A DNA stretch of 64,000 nt from Verrucomicrobiota bacterium (GTDB taxonomy: Bacteria > Verrucomicrobiota > Verrucomicrobiia > Verrucomicrobiales > Verrucomicrobiaceae). A program made the position numbers and the translations under genes. Location: assembly GCA_017301975.1 (NCBI GenBank), contig JAFLEI010000002.1:1-64000 (forward strand). Direction: 5' to 3'. The notes beneath the pieces are model-generated. The model was not told where the DNA came from. It made no database searches and saw only the letters and a list, made by a program, of their open reading frames with translations. Shown piece after piece: positions 56,638 through 64,000 of this stretch; position 1 is the first letter of the stretch; the number at the start of each line of letters is the position of its first letter.

Positions 56638-57093
56638 TTATGACTTGGCCGTGCACGCGGTGCAGGTGCCGTGGATGGCCAGATCCGTGCGGGCGATCTT
56701 GGTGCCGGCAGGAAGATTCCAGAACTTGGCGGGGTCGAAGTCGGTGGTGGGATGCGCATCGATCACCTTGCCGCAGGTCTCACAGTGAAAATGGACGTGC
56801 TCGTGCAGGTTCGCGCAGTAGCGGGACTGGCCGCGCTCCAGGTGAACGAGTTTGATCAGCCCGGCGGTGGTCAGGTGCTCCAGACAGTTGTAAACCGTGG
56901 CCAGGGACATGCCGGGGCTGCGGCTTTTCACCCGGTCGAGGATGTCGTAGGCCGTGGGGTGGTCCGTCGAGGATGCGAGGACTTCGAACACCTCACGCCG
57001 GTGCGGCGTCAGGCGTACGTCCGAACCCAGCACGGCGAGGCGGCAGTCCAGACCGGTAGGTTTGGCAGGATTGCGTGAAGGGGAGGGGGGCAT
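56638..57093 (-). CDS. Fur-family transcriptional regulator (Fur/PerR type)
   Basis: A 151-residue metal- or redox-sensing repressor. It has an N-terminal winged-helix domain (about 20-90; [26 protein letters not shown]) and a C-terminal dimerisation domain with two CxxC zinc pairs (CETC and CTAC) and the HVHFHC metal-site histidines. It heads the suf operon, and a perfect 7-1-7 palindrome lies just upstream of its start, so autoregulation and control of suf are very likely. Whether it senses iron, peroxide or Fe-S status is open. No Shine-Dalgarno is evident. Confidence 0.93.
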   Translation of the reverse strand: MPPSPSRNPAKPTGLDCRLAVLGSDVRLTPHRREVFEVLASSTDHPTAYDILDRVKSRSPGMSLATVYNCLEHLTTAGLIKLVHLERGQSRYCANLHEHVHFHCETCGKVIDAHPTTDFDPAKFWNLPAGTKIARTDLAIHGTCTACTAKS

Positions 57094-57100
57094 GACGAAT

Positions 57101-57121
57101 TTAGAATTAGAATGATTCTAA
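57101..57121. promoter_or_regulatory. Fur/PerR-type operator palindrome
   Basis: TTAGAATGATTCTAA (57107-57121) is a perfect 7-1-7 inverted repeat, the geometry of Fur/PerR boxes; a further TTAGAAT unit abuts it at 57101-57107. It is centred 21 bp before the ATG of the Fur-family gene, which heads the suf operon. It could also influence the divergent cupin gene that starts at 57224. Confidence 0.85.
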
Positions 57122-57223
57122 CTGTATTGGAAACGCTCCTTTGGCAAGCGGGGATGCCGGTTTTGCTAAAAATTCTTTGCGCCAACCGCGCCAAAACGCC
57201 CCTGCCGTGCTACAGCCTGCCGT

Positions 57224-57700
57224 ATGACCCGCGCCCAAGCCGAAGATCTCCCCTGGACCCAGCAAAATTCCCCTCAAGGCAAGTATGGCATCCTCCGCCG
57301 CAACCTGTCGCAGGCCGCTGGCGGGGTAAAGGATGTGGGCACTTGGGGAAGCGGGCATCCGTTTGATCTCGAAATTCAGCGAATCCCGGTGGGAAAGATC
57401 AATTTTCCTCTGCATGAGCATTCCGCCCAGTGGGAGGCCTATTACATCCTTAGTGGCAGCGGCGAAGTGCGCACGCCCAAGGGCAAGGAGGCCATCAAGG
57501 CAGGGGACTACCTCGTCTTCCCACCCGGGGAGGCGCATCAACTGATCAACAACAGCTCCGAAGACCTCACCTTTTTCGTCATTGCCGACCAGCCCCAGGC
57601 GGACGTGATCCACTACCCGGACTCTGGCAAATGGATGACCAAGCCGCACCGCAAAGCCTTCGAAATGCAGGAAGTGGAGTACTTCAAAGGCGAGGAGTAG
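57224..57700 (+). CDS. Cupin-domain protein
   Basis: A 158-residue protein with a single cupin fold: a metal-site motif LHEHSAQWEAYYILSGSGE (two His and a Glu) and a second motif PPGEAHQLIN. It may bind a metal or act as a sugar isomerase, dioxygenase or sensor; the reaction is unknown. It is divergent from the Fur-family gene, and their promoters share the gap containing the Fur-type palindrome, so iron- or redox-linked control is possible. Confidence 0.88.
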   Translation: MTRAQAEDLPWTQQNSPQGKYGILRRNLSQAAGGVKDVGTWGSGHPFDLEIQRIPVGKINFPLHEHSAQWEAYYILSGSGEVRTPKGKEAIKAGDYLVFPPGEAHQLINNSSEDLTFFVIADQPQADVIHYPDSGKWMTKPHRKAFEMQEVEYFKGEE

Positions 57701-57758
57701 GCCAATCCCTGTGCAAGCATTGCGGTTTGAAGATCAGGAAATGCTGGCATGCTAAGTC

Positions 57759-58187
57759 ATGAAACGACTTCTGCTCTCAGCCTGCCTCGTTCTGATTGCC
57801 TCCTGCACACAGCCTGTCTGGGAAGACAAGTCTGCGACCGTAAGCGCCGAGTCAGGAAACTGGGGGCCGGCACTCACCGTGCTCGAACATCAGTGCGTGC
57901 ACTGCCACGGCGACAACCGGCTCTCCACGATGCCGCCGATCAACGATACGCATGCGCTTTCAAAACTCATCGGCTCACACTGGATTGTCCCGGGAAAACC
58001 TGAGGCCAGCCGCTTCTTCCAGGTCGTCACGTTTCCTGACGAAATCCCCAGAGCCATGCCGCCCAGCGGCCATGCCATTGCGAAGAAGGACATGAAGATC
58101 CTTCGAGACTGGATCAAAGCGGGTGCCAAACTGCCTGCGCAAAACGTGAAACTCATTCCAGTGGGGCCGCTGCCGCGCTCGATCTGA
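57759..58187 (+). CDS. Cytochrome c-like lipoprotein
   Basis: A 142-residue lipoprotein with a lipobox ending at C16 (IASC) and a single heme motif CVHCH (46-50). A downstream MPPSGH segment may supply the distal methionine. It resembles the small c-type cytochrome domains found in PVC bacteria. Its electron partner is not clear. It ends 1 bp before the convergent DUF1003 gene. Confidence 0.82.
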   Translation: MKRLLLSACLVLIASCTQPVWEDKSATVSAESGNWGPALTVLEHQCVHCHGDNRLSTMPPINDTHALSKLIGSHWIVPGKPEASRFFQVVTFPDEIPRAMPPSGHAIAKKDMKILRDWIKAGAKLPAQNVKLIPVGPLPRSI

Positions 58188-58188
58188 A

Positions 58189-58923
58189 TCACACGTGCGG
58201 CTTGCCGCGCCCGTGCGCCAGTTCGCGCAGCAGGTCGAGCTGGATCTGCTGCACCTCCATCAGCTTGGTGGCGTGCTGGTGCAGCAGGTAGTCCATCTTT
58301 TCGTGCAGATGGCGGATCTCGAGTTCGGCCTTCAGATTGATTTTGTAGTCACCCTCCGCGTGCTGGCGGTCGCGCGCCTCCTGCCGGTTCTGGCTCATCA
58401 TGATCACCGGTGCCTGTAGGGAGGCTAGGAACGACAGCATGAGGTTCAGCAGGATGAACGGATAGGGGTCAAACGGCTGCTTCAGCAGCACCCCGGCATT
58501 GATGACAATCCACAGGGCCAGAAACAAGCAGAATGAGATGATGAACGTCCAGCTCCCGCCGAAGTCCGCGATCTTGTCCGCCAGCCGCTGGCCAAAGGTG
58601 AGTTGCTGCACCTCCTCCCTCTCCGAGAGGGGGCGCTCGCTCAGCACTTCGTGTTTGTGCAGGCTTTCCACCACCTCTTCATCCAGGCGGGTCAGGTCGC
58701 CCACCTGAGTCTCCAGCAAATCGCGCATGTATTCCAGCCGTGCGGCGTTCACGGTATCCAGGCTCACCCGGGAGTCGTCGGCCAGTTCTGGATGACGGAC
58801 GCGCAGGGTATGCGCAATGTTGGGGCGCAATTCCCGCAGAACGAAGAGCTTGGTGATCGGCTGTGACTTGCCGGTGACGGCGCACACGCCTTGCTGGGCG
58901 GTTTTTGGACGGGTGGACTCCAT
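58189..58923 (-). CDS. DUF1003 family membrane protein
   Basis: From the ATG at 58923 the product is 244 residues with two closely spaced membrane helices (about 125-180) joined by FDPYPFILLNL, then a conserved MSQNRQEARDR segment and a charged helical tail. This matches DUF1003. The N-terminal 100 residues contain a CAVTGK motif and are soluble. Function of the family is not known. Confidence 0.87.
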   Translation of the reverse strand: MESTRPKTAQQGVCAVTGKSQPITKLFVLRELRPNIAHTLRVRHPELADDSRVSLDTVNAARLEYMRDLLETQVGDLTRLDEEVVESLHKHEVLSERPLSEREEVQQLTFGQRLADKIADFGGSWTFIISFCLFLALWIVINAGVLLKQPFDPYPFILLNLMLSFLASLQAPVIMMSQNRQEARDRQHAEGDYKINLKAELEIRHLHEKMDYLLHQHATKLMEVQQIQLDLLRELAHGRGKPHV

Positions 58924-58944
58924 GGCGGACAATACATCTGCGCA

Positions 58945-59010
58945 GCATTCGTCATTCGGAATTCGTCATCTGCCATTTTCCGCCTACTCTTCTCGCCCGT
59001 TTTTTGCTCC
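58945..59010. repeat. Short intergenic element, copy 2
   Basis: The gap between the DUF1003 and hrpA genes holds tandem ATTCGTCAT units (58948-58973) and ends in CGTTTTTTGCTCC (58998-59010) directly before the hrpA ATG. The 13-mer and similar GTCATT units also occur at 50030-50066. Sequences of this ATTCGTCATT type are, from memory, dispersed in other verrucomicrobial genomes; this was not checked. Confidence 0.4.
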
Positions 59011-62000
59011 ATGCCGCACATCAGTTATCCCCCAGACCTGCCCATCACGGCCCGCCGTGAGGAGATCATCGCGGCCATACGCCAGAATCAAGTCGTTATC
59101 CTGGCGGGCGAAACCGGCTCTGGAAAGACCACGCAGCTGCCCAAGATGTGCCTCGAAGCCCTGCACGATGTGCGCGGCCAGATCGGTTGCACTCAGCCAC
59201 GGCGTGTCGCTGCCATGAGCGTGTCCAAACGCGTGGCGGAGGAGCTGAATGTGCCATGGGGCCGCGAAGTCGGCTGCAAGATGCGCTTCAGCGACGACAC
59301 CAGCCGCGACACCCGCATCAAGTTCATGACGGACGGCATCCTGCTGGCAGAGATCCAGAGCGATCCCATGCTGCGGAACTACTCCGTGCTCATTCTCGAT
59401 GAAGCGCACGAACGTTCCCTGAACATCGACTTTCTCCTCGGCTACCTCGTGGGCCTGCTCAAAAAGCGGCCCGACCTCAAACTGCTCGTCACCTCCGCCA
59501 CCATCGACACCGAGGCGTTTTCCGCCGCCTTTGGTGGCGCACCGATCATCGAAGTCTCCGGGCGCATGTTTCCCGTGGATATTCGCTACGCACCGCTCTC
59601 GGGCGGTGAAGATGACTTCGGCTTCATCGACGGTGCCGCTGCCGCCGTCGAAAACGCCCTCATTGAAACCGACGACGGTGACGTCCTCGTGTTCATGCCC
59701 ACCGAGCGTGACATCCGCGAAACGCGTGATCTTCTCGATGGCCGCCTCGGTTCCGGCTTCGAAGTGCTCGCCCTCTTTGGCCGCATGGCCTCGGCCGAGC
59801 AGCAGCGCATCTTCCAGCCGGGTCGCAAACGCCGCGTCGTCATTGCCACCAACGTCGCCGAAACATCCATCACCATTCCGCGCATCCGTTACGTGGTCGA
59901 TACCGGCCTCGCGCGCATCAGCCACTACAATCCACGCACACGCACCAAGCGCTTGCCTGTCGAGGCCGTGTCGCAAAGCAGTGCCAATCAGCGCGCAGGC
60001 CGTGCCGGCCGTGTGCAGGACGGCATCTGCATCCGCCTGTACTCGCAGGAAGATTTTGAGAAGCGCGACCGCTTCACCATGCCGGAGATTCAGCGCGCGA
60101 ACCTCGCCGAAGTCATCCTGCGCATGAAGGCCTACAAGCTCGGCGAGATCGAGGACTTCCCCTTCATCAACCCGCCTGTCAGTGCTTCCATCCGCGCCGG
60201 TTACGATTTGCTGCACGAGCTCGGCTCACTCAGTGAAACGCACGAGCTCACGCCCCTCGGCCGTGAACTCGCCCGCCTGCCTCTGGATCCCACGCTGGGC
60301 CGCATGCTGTTGCAGGCCCGCGTGGAAAAAGCCCTTCCCGAGCTCCTCATCATCGCCGCCGGTCTCAGCATTCCCGACCCCCGCGAACGCCCCGAAGAAA
60401 AACGCGAACTCGCCAACGCCGCACACAAAGCCTTCGCAGCACCTGAGTCCGATTTCATCACGCTGCTCAAAATCTGGAACGCCACCCCCGAAGCCTCAGG
60501 CGGGTCACGCAATGCGCTGAGAAAGTTCTGCAAATCGAACTTCCTCTCCTTCACCCGCATGCAGGAATGGCGCGATGTCTGGAAGCAGCTCTGCGATTCC
60601 TTCAGCGACGATCTGCGTCAGCCAACGCCACCCGCGACCGACGACGCCATCCATCGCAGCATCCTCGCCGCGCAGCTTGGCCACGTCGCCATGAAGGAGG
60701 AGCGCAATCTCTACAAGGCTGCAGGCAATCGTGAAGTCTCCGTCTTCCCCGGTTCCAATCTCTACGAACGCCGCGAGAAAAACGGCAAGGGCAAGCCCGG
60801 CCAGGACAAAGGCCGCCAGCCACCGTGGATCGTCGCCGGTGAGATCGTGCAGACCTCTCAGCTCTTTGCGCGCACACTCGCCAAGGTTGATCCAAACTGG
60901 ATCGCCGAACTCGGCGCGCATCTCTGCCAGTTCAAATACAGCGAGCCCCATTGGAATCTCAAAGCCGGGCGTGTTCTCGTCACTCAGCGTGTGCTCATTC
61001 ACGGCCTGGAGGTGAAACGCCAGCACATCGACTTCCTCAAGGTCGATGCCGTCGGTGCCACGCAGATGTTCATCCGCGCCGCGCTCATCGACAGCCAGGA
61101 GGTGCCCATCACCCTGCGCTTTTACGCGCACAATAACAAGCTGCGCCAGAAGATCGAAACAATGCTCACCCGCGTGCGCAGCAATCGCGTCTACGCCATC
61201 GAGGAGCGCTTGTTCAATTTCTATGACGCGCGCATCAAAAACGTCTCGTCGATTCACGACCTCAATCGCTTCGTTAAAGAGCACATCGACGAGCAGCCAA
61301 GCTTCCTCTGCGCCACCGAACAGGAACTCACCGCTGGCGAAGAGTTTGAAGCCGACCTGCAGATGTTCCCGGATCAGGTCGCCCTCGGCAACACGGCTCT
61401 GCCCCTCACCTACAACTACCAGCCCGGCGAGGAAAACGACGGCGTCACCGTGCGCGTGCCCGCGCAGCTCGCCGGTCATCTCACCAGCGGCCAGATTCAG
61501 TGGATGGTTCCCGGCATTCGCGAAGAACTCGCCAACGTCATGCTGCGTGCGCTCCCCAAAGTGATTCGCCGCCAGTTGATGCCCATCGATCCCAAGGCCC
61601 GCGAAATCGCCGCCAACTTCGATCCCGGTCGCGACGACTTCCTCGCTGCTCTCGCCGATTTCATCACCCGCCATTACCGCATCCAGGTGCGCGCCGAGGA
61701 CTGGCCGCCGCAAAGCCTGCCCGCCCATTTGCAGCCACGTGTCGAAGTGCTCGATCCCAAAAAGAACACCGTCATCGCCGCCAGCCGCGATCTCGACACC
61801 ATCCGTGGCAGCATGCAGAAGCAGGATCTGCGCTCCGATGCCTGGGACAAGCTCCTGCCACGTGTCGAACGCTTCGCTCTCAAGACATGGTCCTTCGGCG
61901 ATCTGCCTGAAACCATCGTCGTCGAAGAACTCAACGGCACCCCCATTCTCGGCTACCTCGGCCTTGTCCTGCGCGATGGCGAGATCGACGTCCGCCTCTT

Positions 62001-62715
62001 CCGCACTTCCGCCGAAGCCTCTCGCCCCACACCCGCCGCCGTTCGCCAGCTCGCCGAGAACACTTTGAGCAAAGACCTCGCCTGGCTGCCCAAAGAACTC
62101 CGCAGCATCGGCGGAGGCACCGCCAAACCGCAGCAGCCCGCCAGCTTCCAGGCCGCCCTCACCCAGCTCAATGCTCCCGCCTCAGCGCCCGCATCCAATC
62201 TCGCCCAGCAGGCCCACGAACACATCCTCGCCTACATGCTGCGCCTGCAGCCCACCTTCCCCCTCACTCAGGAGCGCTTCTTCAAGCTCTGCGAAAACGT
62301 CCGCCGCGATCTCCCCGCCGTCACCCATCGTGTGAAGACGCTCTTCACCCAGATTCACGACCTGCGCGCCAAACTCCTCGCTTTGCCCAAACGCTACCCC
62401 GGCCTCGAACAAGATCTCGCCCGCCTCATTCCCGCCGATCTGCTCGCCACCACGCCGCACGAGCAGCTCCAGCACCTCCCGCGTTACCTCAAAGCCATGC
62501 AGATTCGCAACGAACGCTGCCTCGCCAATCCCGCGAAAGACATCGAAAAATACAACCTCATCGCCGACTTCGACGGCTGGCAGTCCCACGTCCCCAAATC
62601 CCAGCACGAAACCTTCCGCTGGATGATGGAGGAATACCGCGTCCAAGTCTTCGCCCAGGAACTCGGCACCGCCCAGCCCGTCAGCGTGAAGCGCCTGCAG
62701 TCCATGTGGGTGTAG
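59011..62715 (+). CDS. hrpA: ATP-dependent RNA helicase HrpA
   Basis: DEAH-box RNA helicase of 1234 residues from the ATG at 59011. Walker A is GETGSGKT (33-40) and the DEAH box is at 130-133 (LDEAHERSLN). Other helicase motifs include QRAGRAGR. The long C-terminal half is the HrpA-specific DUF3418 region. E. coli HrpA is implicated in mRNA processing and rescue of stalled ribosomes. The last 13 codons and stop are duplicated downstream at 63432-63474. Confidence 0.96.
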   Translation: MPHISYPPDLPITARREEIIAAIRQNQVVILAGETGSGKTTQLPKMCLEALHDVRGQIGCTQPRRVAAMSVSKRVAEELNVPWGREVGCKMRFSDDTSRDTRIKFMTDGILLAEIQSDPMLRNYSVLILDEAHERSLNIDFLLGYLVGLLKKRPDLKLLVTSATIDTEAFSAAFGGAPIIEVSGRMFPVDIRYAPLSGGEDDFGFIDGAAAAVENALIETDDGDVLVFMPTERDIRETRDLLDGRLGSGFEVLALFGRMASAEQQRIFQPGRKRRVVIATNVAETSITIPRIRYVVDTGLARISHYNPRTRTKRLPVEAVSQSSANQRAGRAGRVQDGICIRLYSQEDFEKRDRFTMPEIQRANLAEVILRMKAYKLGEIEDFPFINPPVSASIRAGYDLLHELGSLSETHELTPLGRELARLPLDPTLGRMLLQARVEKALPELLIIAAGLSIPDPRERPEEKRELANAAHKAFAAPESDFITLLKIWNATPEASGGSRNALRKFCKSNFLSFTRMQEWRDVWKQLCDSFSDDLRQPTPPATDDAIHRSILAAQLGHVAMKEERNLYKAAGNREVSVFPGSNLYERREKNGKGKPGQDKGRQPPWIVAGEIVQTSQLFARTLAKVDPNWIAELGAHLCQFKYSEPHWNLKAGRVLVTQRVLIHGLEVKRQHIDFLKVDAVGATQMFIRAALIDSQEVPITLRFYAHNNKLRQKIETMLTRVRSNRVYAIEERLFNFYDARIKNVSSIHDLNRFVKEHIDEQPSFLCATEQELTAGEEFEADLQMFPDQVALGNTALPLTYNYQPGEENDGVTVRVPAQLAGHLTSGQIQWMVPGIREELANVMLRALPKVIRRQLMPIDPKAREIAANFDPGRDDFLAALADFITRHYRIQVRAEDWPPQSLPAHLQPRVEVLDPKKNTVIAASRDLDTIRGSMQKQDLRSDAWDKLLPRVERFALKTWSFGDLPETIVVEELNGTPILGYLGLVLRDGEIDVRLFRTSAEASRPTPAAVRQLAENTLSKDLAWLPKELRSIGGGTAKPQQPASFQAALTQLNAPASAPASNLAQQAHEHILAYMLRLQPTFPLTQERFFKLCENVRRDLPAVTHRVKTLFTQIHDLRAKLLALPKRYPGLEQDLARLIPADLLATTPHEQLQHLPRYLKAMQIRNERCLANPAKDIEKYNLIADFDGWQSHVPKSQHETFRWMMEEYRVQVFAQELGTAQPVSVKRLQSMWV
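62673..62715 (+). repeat. Direct repeat, hrpA 3' end (left copy)
   Basis: 43 bp that are the last 13 codons and stop of hrpA plus one partial codon. An almost identical 43-bp copy lies at 63432-63474. The only difference is C at 62703 versus G at 63462, which is synonymous in the hrpA frame (TCC/TCG, Ser). The two copies bracket the VapBC-type pair. Confidence 0.9.
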
Positions 62716-62793
62716 TGGCGCAGTAAAAGATGTGCAGAGAATCACCCGTGGTCACCAGACTTGCTGTTTTCACCACCCGGTGTAGCTTTTGCC

Positions 62794-63009
62794 ATGACGA
62801 TCATCGAATCCATCACTCGCGATCTGCATGACCTGCCACCGACGAAACTGATCGAGGTTTCACGTTACATTCACGCGCTGCATCCACAAAGCGCTGATCG
62901 ACGCCGTGCTGCTATTCGTGCTACTGCCGGCAGCATGCCCGGTGAGATTGGTGCGGATTTTGAGCGTGCTGTGCGTGAAACCGCTGATCGAGTAGATGGC
63001 CATGAATGA
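62794..63009 (+). CDS. Antitoxin of a VapBC-type module
   Basis: A 71-residue protein starting MTIIESITRDLHDLPPTK, with a helical KLIEVSRYIHAL segment seen in small antitoxins of the DUF2281/VapB sort, and a charged C-terminus likely to contact the toxin. It overlaps the PIN-domain gene by 14 bp (8 bp if that gene starts at 63002). No ribosome-binding site; a TTGCTG-N16-TAGCTT promoter-like match (62761-62788) ends 5 bp before the ATG. Call rests mainly on size and partner. Confidence 0.72.
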   Translation: MTIIESITRDLHDLPPTKLIEVSRYIHALHPQSADRRRAAIRATAGSMPGEIGADFERAVRETADRVDGHE

Positions 63010-63394
63010 CCTGCAGCGTGTGCTCGACAGCAGCGTGGTTATCCGCCACTTCCGTCTGGGAGGAGAAATCAGTTCGCGCCTTGAATCCTTGACGGAACTT
63101 TACTTGCCCAGCGTCGCCCTCGGAGAGCTTTACGCGGGTGCTTGTCGTTCCGCTCGTCCTGATAAGAACCTGGCGCAGATTGAGGAGTTCCTGTCCTGCG
63201 TCACCGTGCTGCCCTCAGACGAGGCGGTGGCACTTCACTACGGAAAGATTAGTGCAAGCCTCGCAGCCAAAGGAACACCAGTTCCTCAAAACGACATGTG
63301 GATTGCCGCTTGCGCCATGCAGTGGAACCTGACTCTGGCAACGATGGACAAGCATTTCAGCCTGATCGAGGGGCTGAGTCATGAAATGTGGTAG
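62996..63394 (+). CDS. PIN-domain toxin (VapC-like ribonuclease)
   Basis: The 132-residue protein has all four PIN-domain acidic residues: D11 (VLDSS), E44 (LGELYAGA), D100 (QNDMWIAA) and D118 (TMDKHF). VapC toxins cleave tRNA or rRNA. It is translated from an ATG inside the antitoxin gene (62996, or 63002). The module lies between two copies of the hrpA 3' end. Confidence 0.92.
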   Translation: MAMNDLQRVLDSSVVIRHFRLGGEISSRLESLTELYLPSVALGELYAGACRSARPDKNLAQIEEFLSCVTVLPSDEAVALHYGKISASLAAKGTPVPQNDMWIAACAMQWNLTLATMDKHFSLIEGLSHEMW

Positions 63395-63431
63395 ACCAGC
63401 GAAGGTCGCGCATTGAAGCCTGCACTTCATT

Positions 63432-63474
63432 CCAGCCCGTCAGCGTGAAGCGCCTGCAGTCGATGTGGGTGTAG
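63432..63474 (+). repeat. Direct repeat, hrpA 3' end (right copy)
   Basis: Near-identical to 62673-62715 (42 of 43 bp) and includes a TAG in the same relative place. It is not part of an hrpA frame here. It ends 3 bp before the stop of the convergent hypothetical gene. Confidence 0.9.
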
Positions 63475-63477
63475 CGT

Positions 63478-63780
63478 TTACGCGCCTCGCTTCCGCACCT
63501 CTTTGCACCGCCGGTCATACGTCTTCACATCCCCCGCCTCAGAAATAGTAAAGTTGCCACCCGATACACTGCGAACCGTGACACCAATGGCGCTCAGGCT
63601 GCCAAGCCTCTCACAGTCCTGGTCATAAGTCCGGATCCATCCGCCTTCCACAGTCACAAAAAAGTCCGACGTAAAACCGGCCAGTTCGACACGGGTGTTC
63701 GGCATGCGGCCCACACACTGACTGTTTTCGTCATACACCCAGATTTGGGATTCTTTGTTTTCGAGGTTTGAAATGGCCAT
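63478..63780 (-). CDS. Small protein with three YDxxC repeats, function unknown
   Basis: From the ATG at 63780 the product is 100 residues with no signal peptide. It contains three repeats spaced about 35-40 residues apart: VYDENSQCVG, TYDQDCERLG and TYDRRCKEVR, each following a short hydrophobic or aromatic strand. This suggests a small propeller or beta-repeat fold. I do not recognise the family. Base composition is lower in GC than neighbours. It converges on the duplicated hrpA end. Confidence 0.65.
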   Translation of the reverse strand: MAISNLENKESQIWVYDENSQCVGRMPNTRVELAGFTSDFFVTVEGGWIRTYDQDCERLGSLSAIGVTVRSVSGGNFTISEAGDVKTYDRRCKEVRKRGA

Positions 63781-63845
63781 GGGGTCGGCCAACCAAGCAC
63801 GGGCTCAACGTTCGGAGAAGAACAAATTACCTTTTCATAAGGTAG

Positions 63846-63940
63846 CCAGGGGTAAACTCGCGAAACGAGGGACACCCCTGGATTGCCTATGGGATCACAC
63901 TCTCTGGAGAGCGCACGCCGGAGGTTTGCGAGAAACCTCC
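63846..63940. repeat. Palindromic, structured intergenic region
   Basis: The gap 63781-64000 contains no gene but two clear hairpins. The first pairs CCAGGGGT (63846-63853) with ACCCCTGG (63874-63881), and an inner CTCG/CGAG stem sits inside it. The second pairs GGAGGTTT (63920-63927) with AAACCTCC (63933-63940) across a 5-nt loop. The first resembles CCAGGG/CCCTGG palindromes that I recall as dispersed in PVC genomes, but I cannot confirm this here. The second could act as a terminator, though its T tract is poor. Confidence 0.5.
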
Positions 63941-64000
63941 TTCTCCCCGGGCACTCACGCCACCACCTCGATCCTACTCGTCCCGCCCGCGCCGCGCACC

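Larger units (their letters stand above)
62716..63474 (+). other. Putative inserted VapBC cassette with duplicated hrpA end
   Basis: 759 bp that contain only the antitoxin, the PIN toxin and, at the right end, the second copy of the hrpA 3' end. Without this segment, the hrpA stop would lie next to the convergent gene that ends at 63478. The arrangement looks like a small cassette that entered at the 3' end of hrpA. No recombinase or terminal inverted repeats were seen. Confidence 0.6.

Noticed and set aside
56616..56759. N-terminal extension of SufC
   Set aside because: Overlaps the Fur-family gene and is a Pro-rich shadow frame.
63902..63911. CTCTGGAGAG resembling part of a glycine riboswitch
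   Set aside because: The following conserved elements of that aptamer are missing, so the match is probably chance.

Overview
The window looks like chromosomal DNA from a Gram-negative member of the Verrucomicrobiota, probably Prosthecobacter/Verrucomicrobiaceae-like. Three things point there. Two Tat-exported DUF1501 proteins and a PVC-type heme-binding dehydrogenase-like protein are typical of the Planctomycetes-Verrucomicrobia group. An outer-membrane set (BamA, Skp/OmpH, LpxD, an RND tripartite pump) implies a Gram-negative envelope. A complete mreBCD-mrdA cluster implies a rod-shaped cell with peptidoglycan. The DNA is GC-rich and densely coding. No rRNA, tRNA or CRISPR array was seen. 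The taxonomic call is an inference from gene content.

Layout. 80-6414 (minus): a 1627-residue ceramidase/LamG/PVC-cytochrome fusion followed by a DUF1501 protein. 6464-8902: divergent hisS and recF. 9116-15597 (plus): the elongasome cluster mreB-mreC-mreD-mrdA with rng (RNase G) downstream. 15600-27218 (minus): bamA-ompH, a strong terminator hairpin, lpxD, trpB, an uncharacterised secreted protein, a methyltransferase, a coiled-coil/TPR protein and a VanX-glycosidase-like fusion. 27416-33163 (plus): an EamA permease, an AddA-like helicase-nuclease, and an ECF sigma/anti-sigma pair. 33223-38983 (minus): an RND efflux operon (adaptor, pump, outer-membrane channel) divergent from a LysR regulator, with an inverted repeat between them. 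40103-43631 (plus): pgk, tpiA and a second ceramidase-like protein. 43621-46108 (minus): overlapping genes for a second DUF1501 protein, a DUF1579-like secreted protein and a TPMT-like methyltransferase. 46254-52456 (plus): a CDP-alcohol phosphatidyltransferase / hydrolase-methyltransferase / PAP2-dual-specificity phosphatase cluster, DUF1802, alr and a DEDDh exonuclease. 52569-57093 (minus): a suf Fe-S assembly operon headed by a Fur-family regulator with a perfect 7-1-7 operator palindrome. 57224-64000: a cupin, a cytochrome c lipoprotein, a DUF1003 protein, HrpA helicase, a VapBC-type toxin-antitoxin pair, a small repeat protein and a structured intergenic tail.

How the genes work together. 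Most of the window builds or guards the envelope: wall elongation (MreBCD, PBP2, Alr, VanX-like), outer-membrane assembly (BamA, OmpH, LpxD), probable phospholipid headgroup chemistry (CDP-alcohol cluster), drug efflux and an envelope-type ECF switch. The suf operon is the clearest regulatory unit.

The most unusual points are these. The last 43 bp of hrpA are duplicated beyond the toxin-antitoxin pair, differing by one synonymous base, as if a small cassette had entered at the gene's 3' end and left a copy. A VanX dipeptidase is fused to a glycosidase-like propeller. The phospholipid cluster combines two fused enzymes with a degenerate CDP-alcohol motif. A secreted protein of unknown function shows a caspase-like His/Cys pattern.
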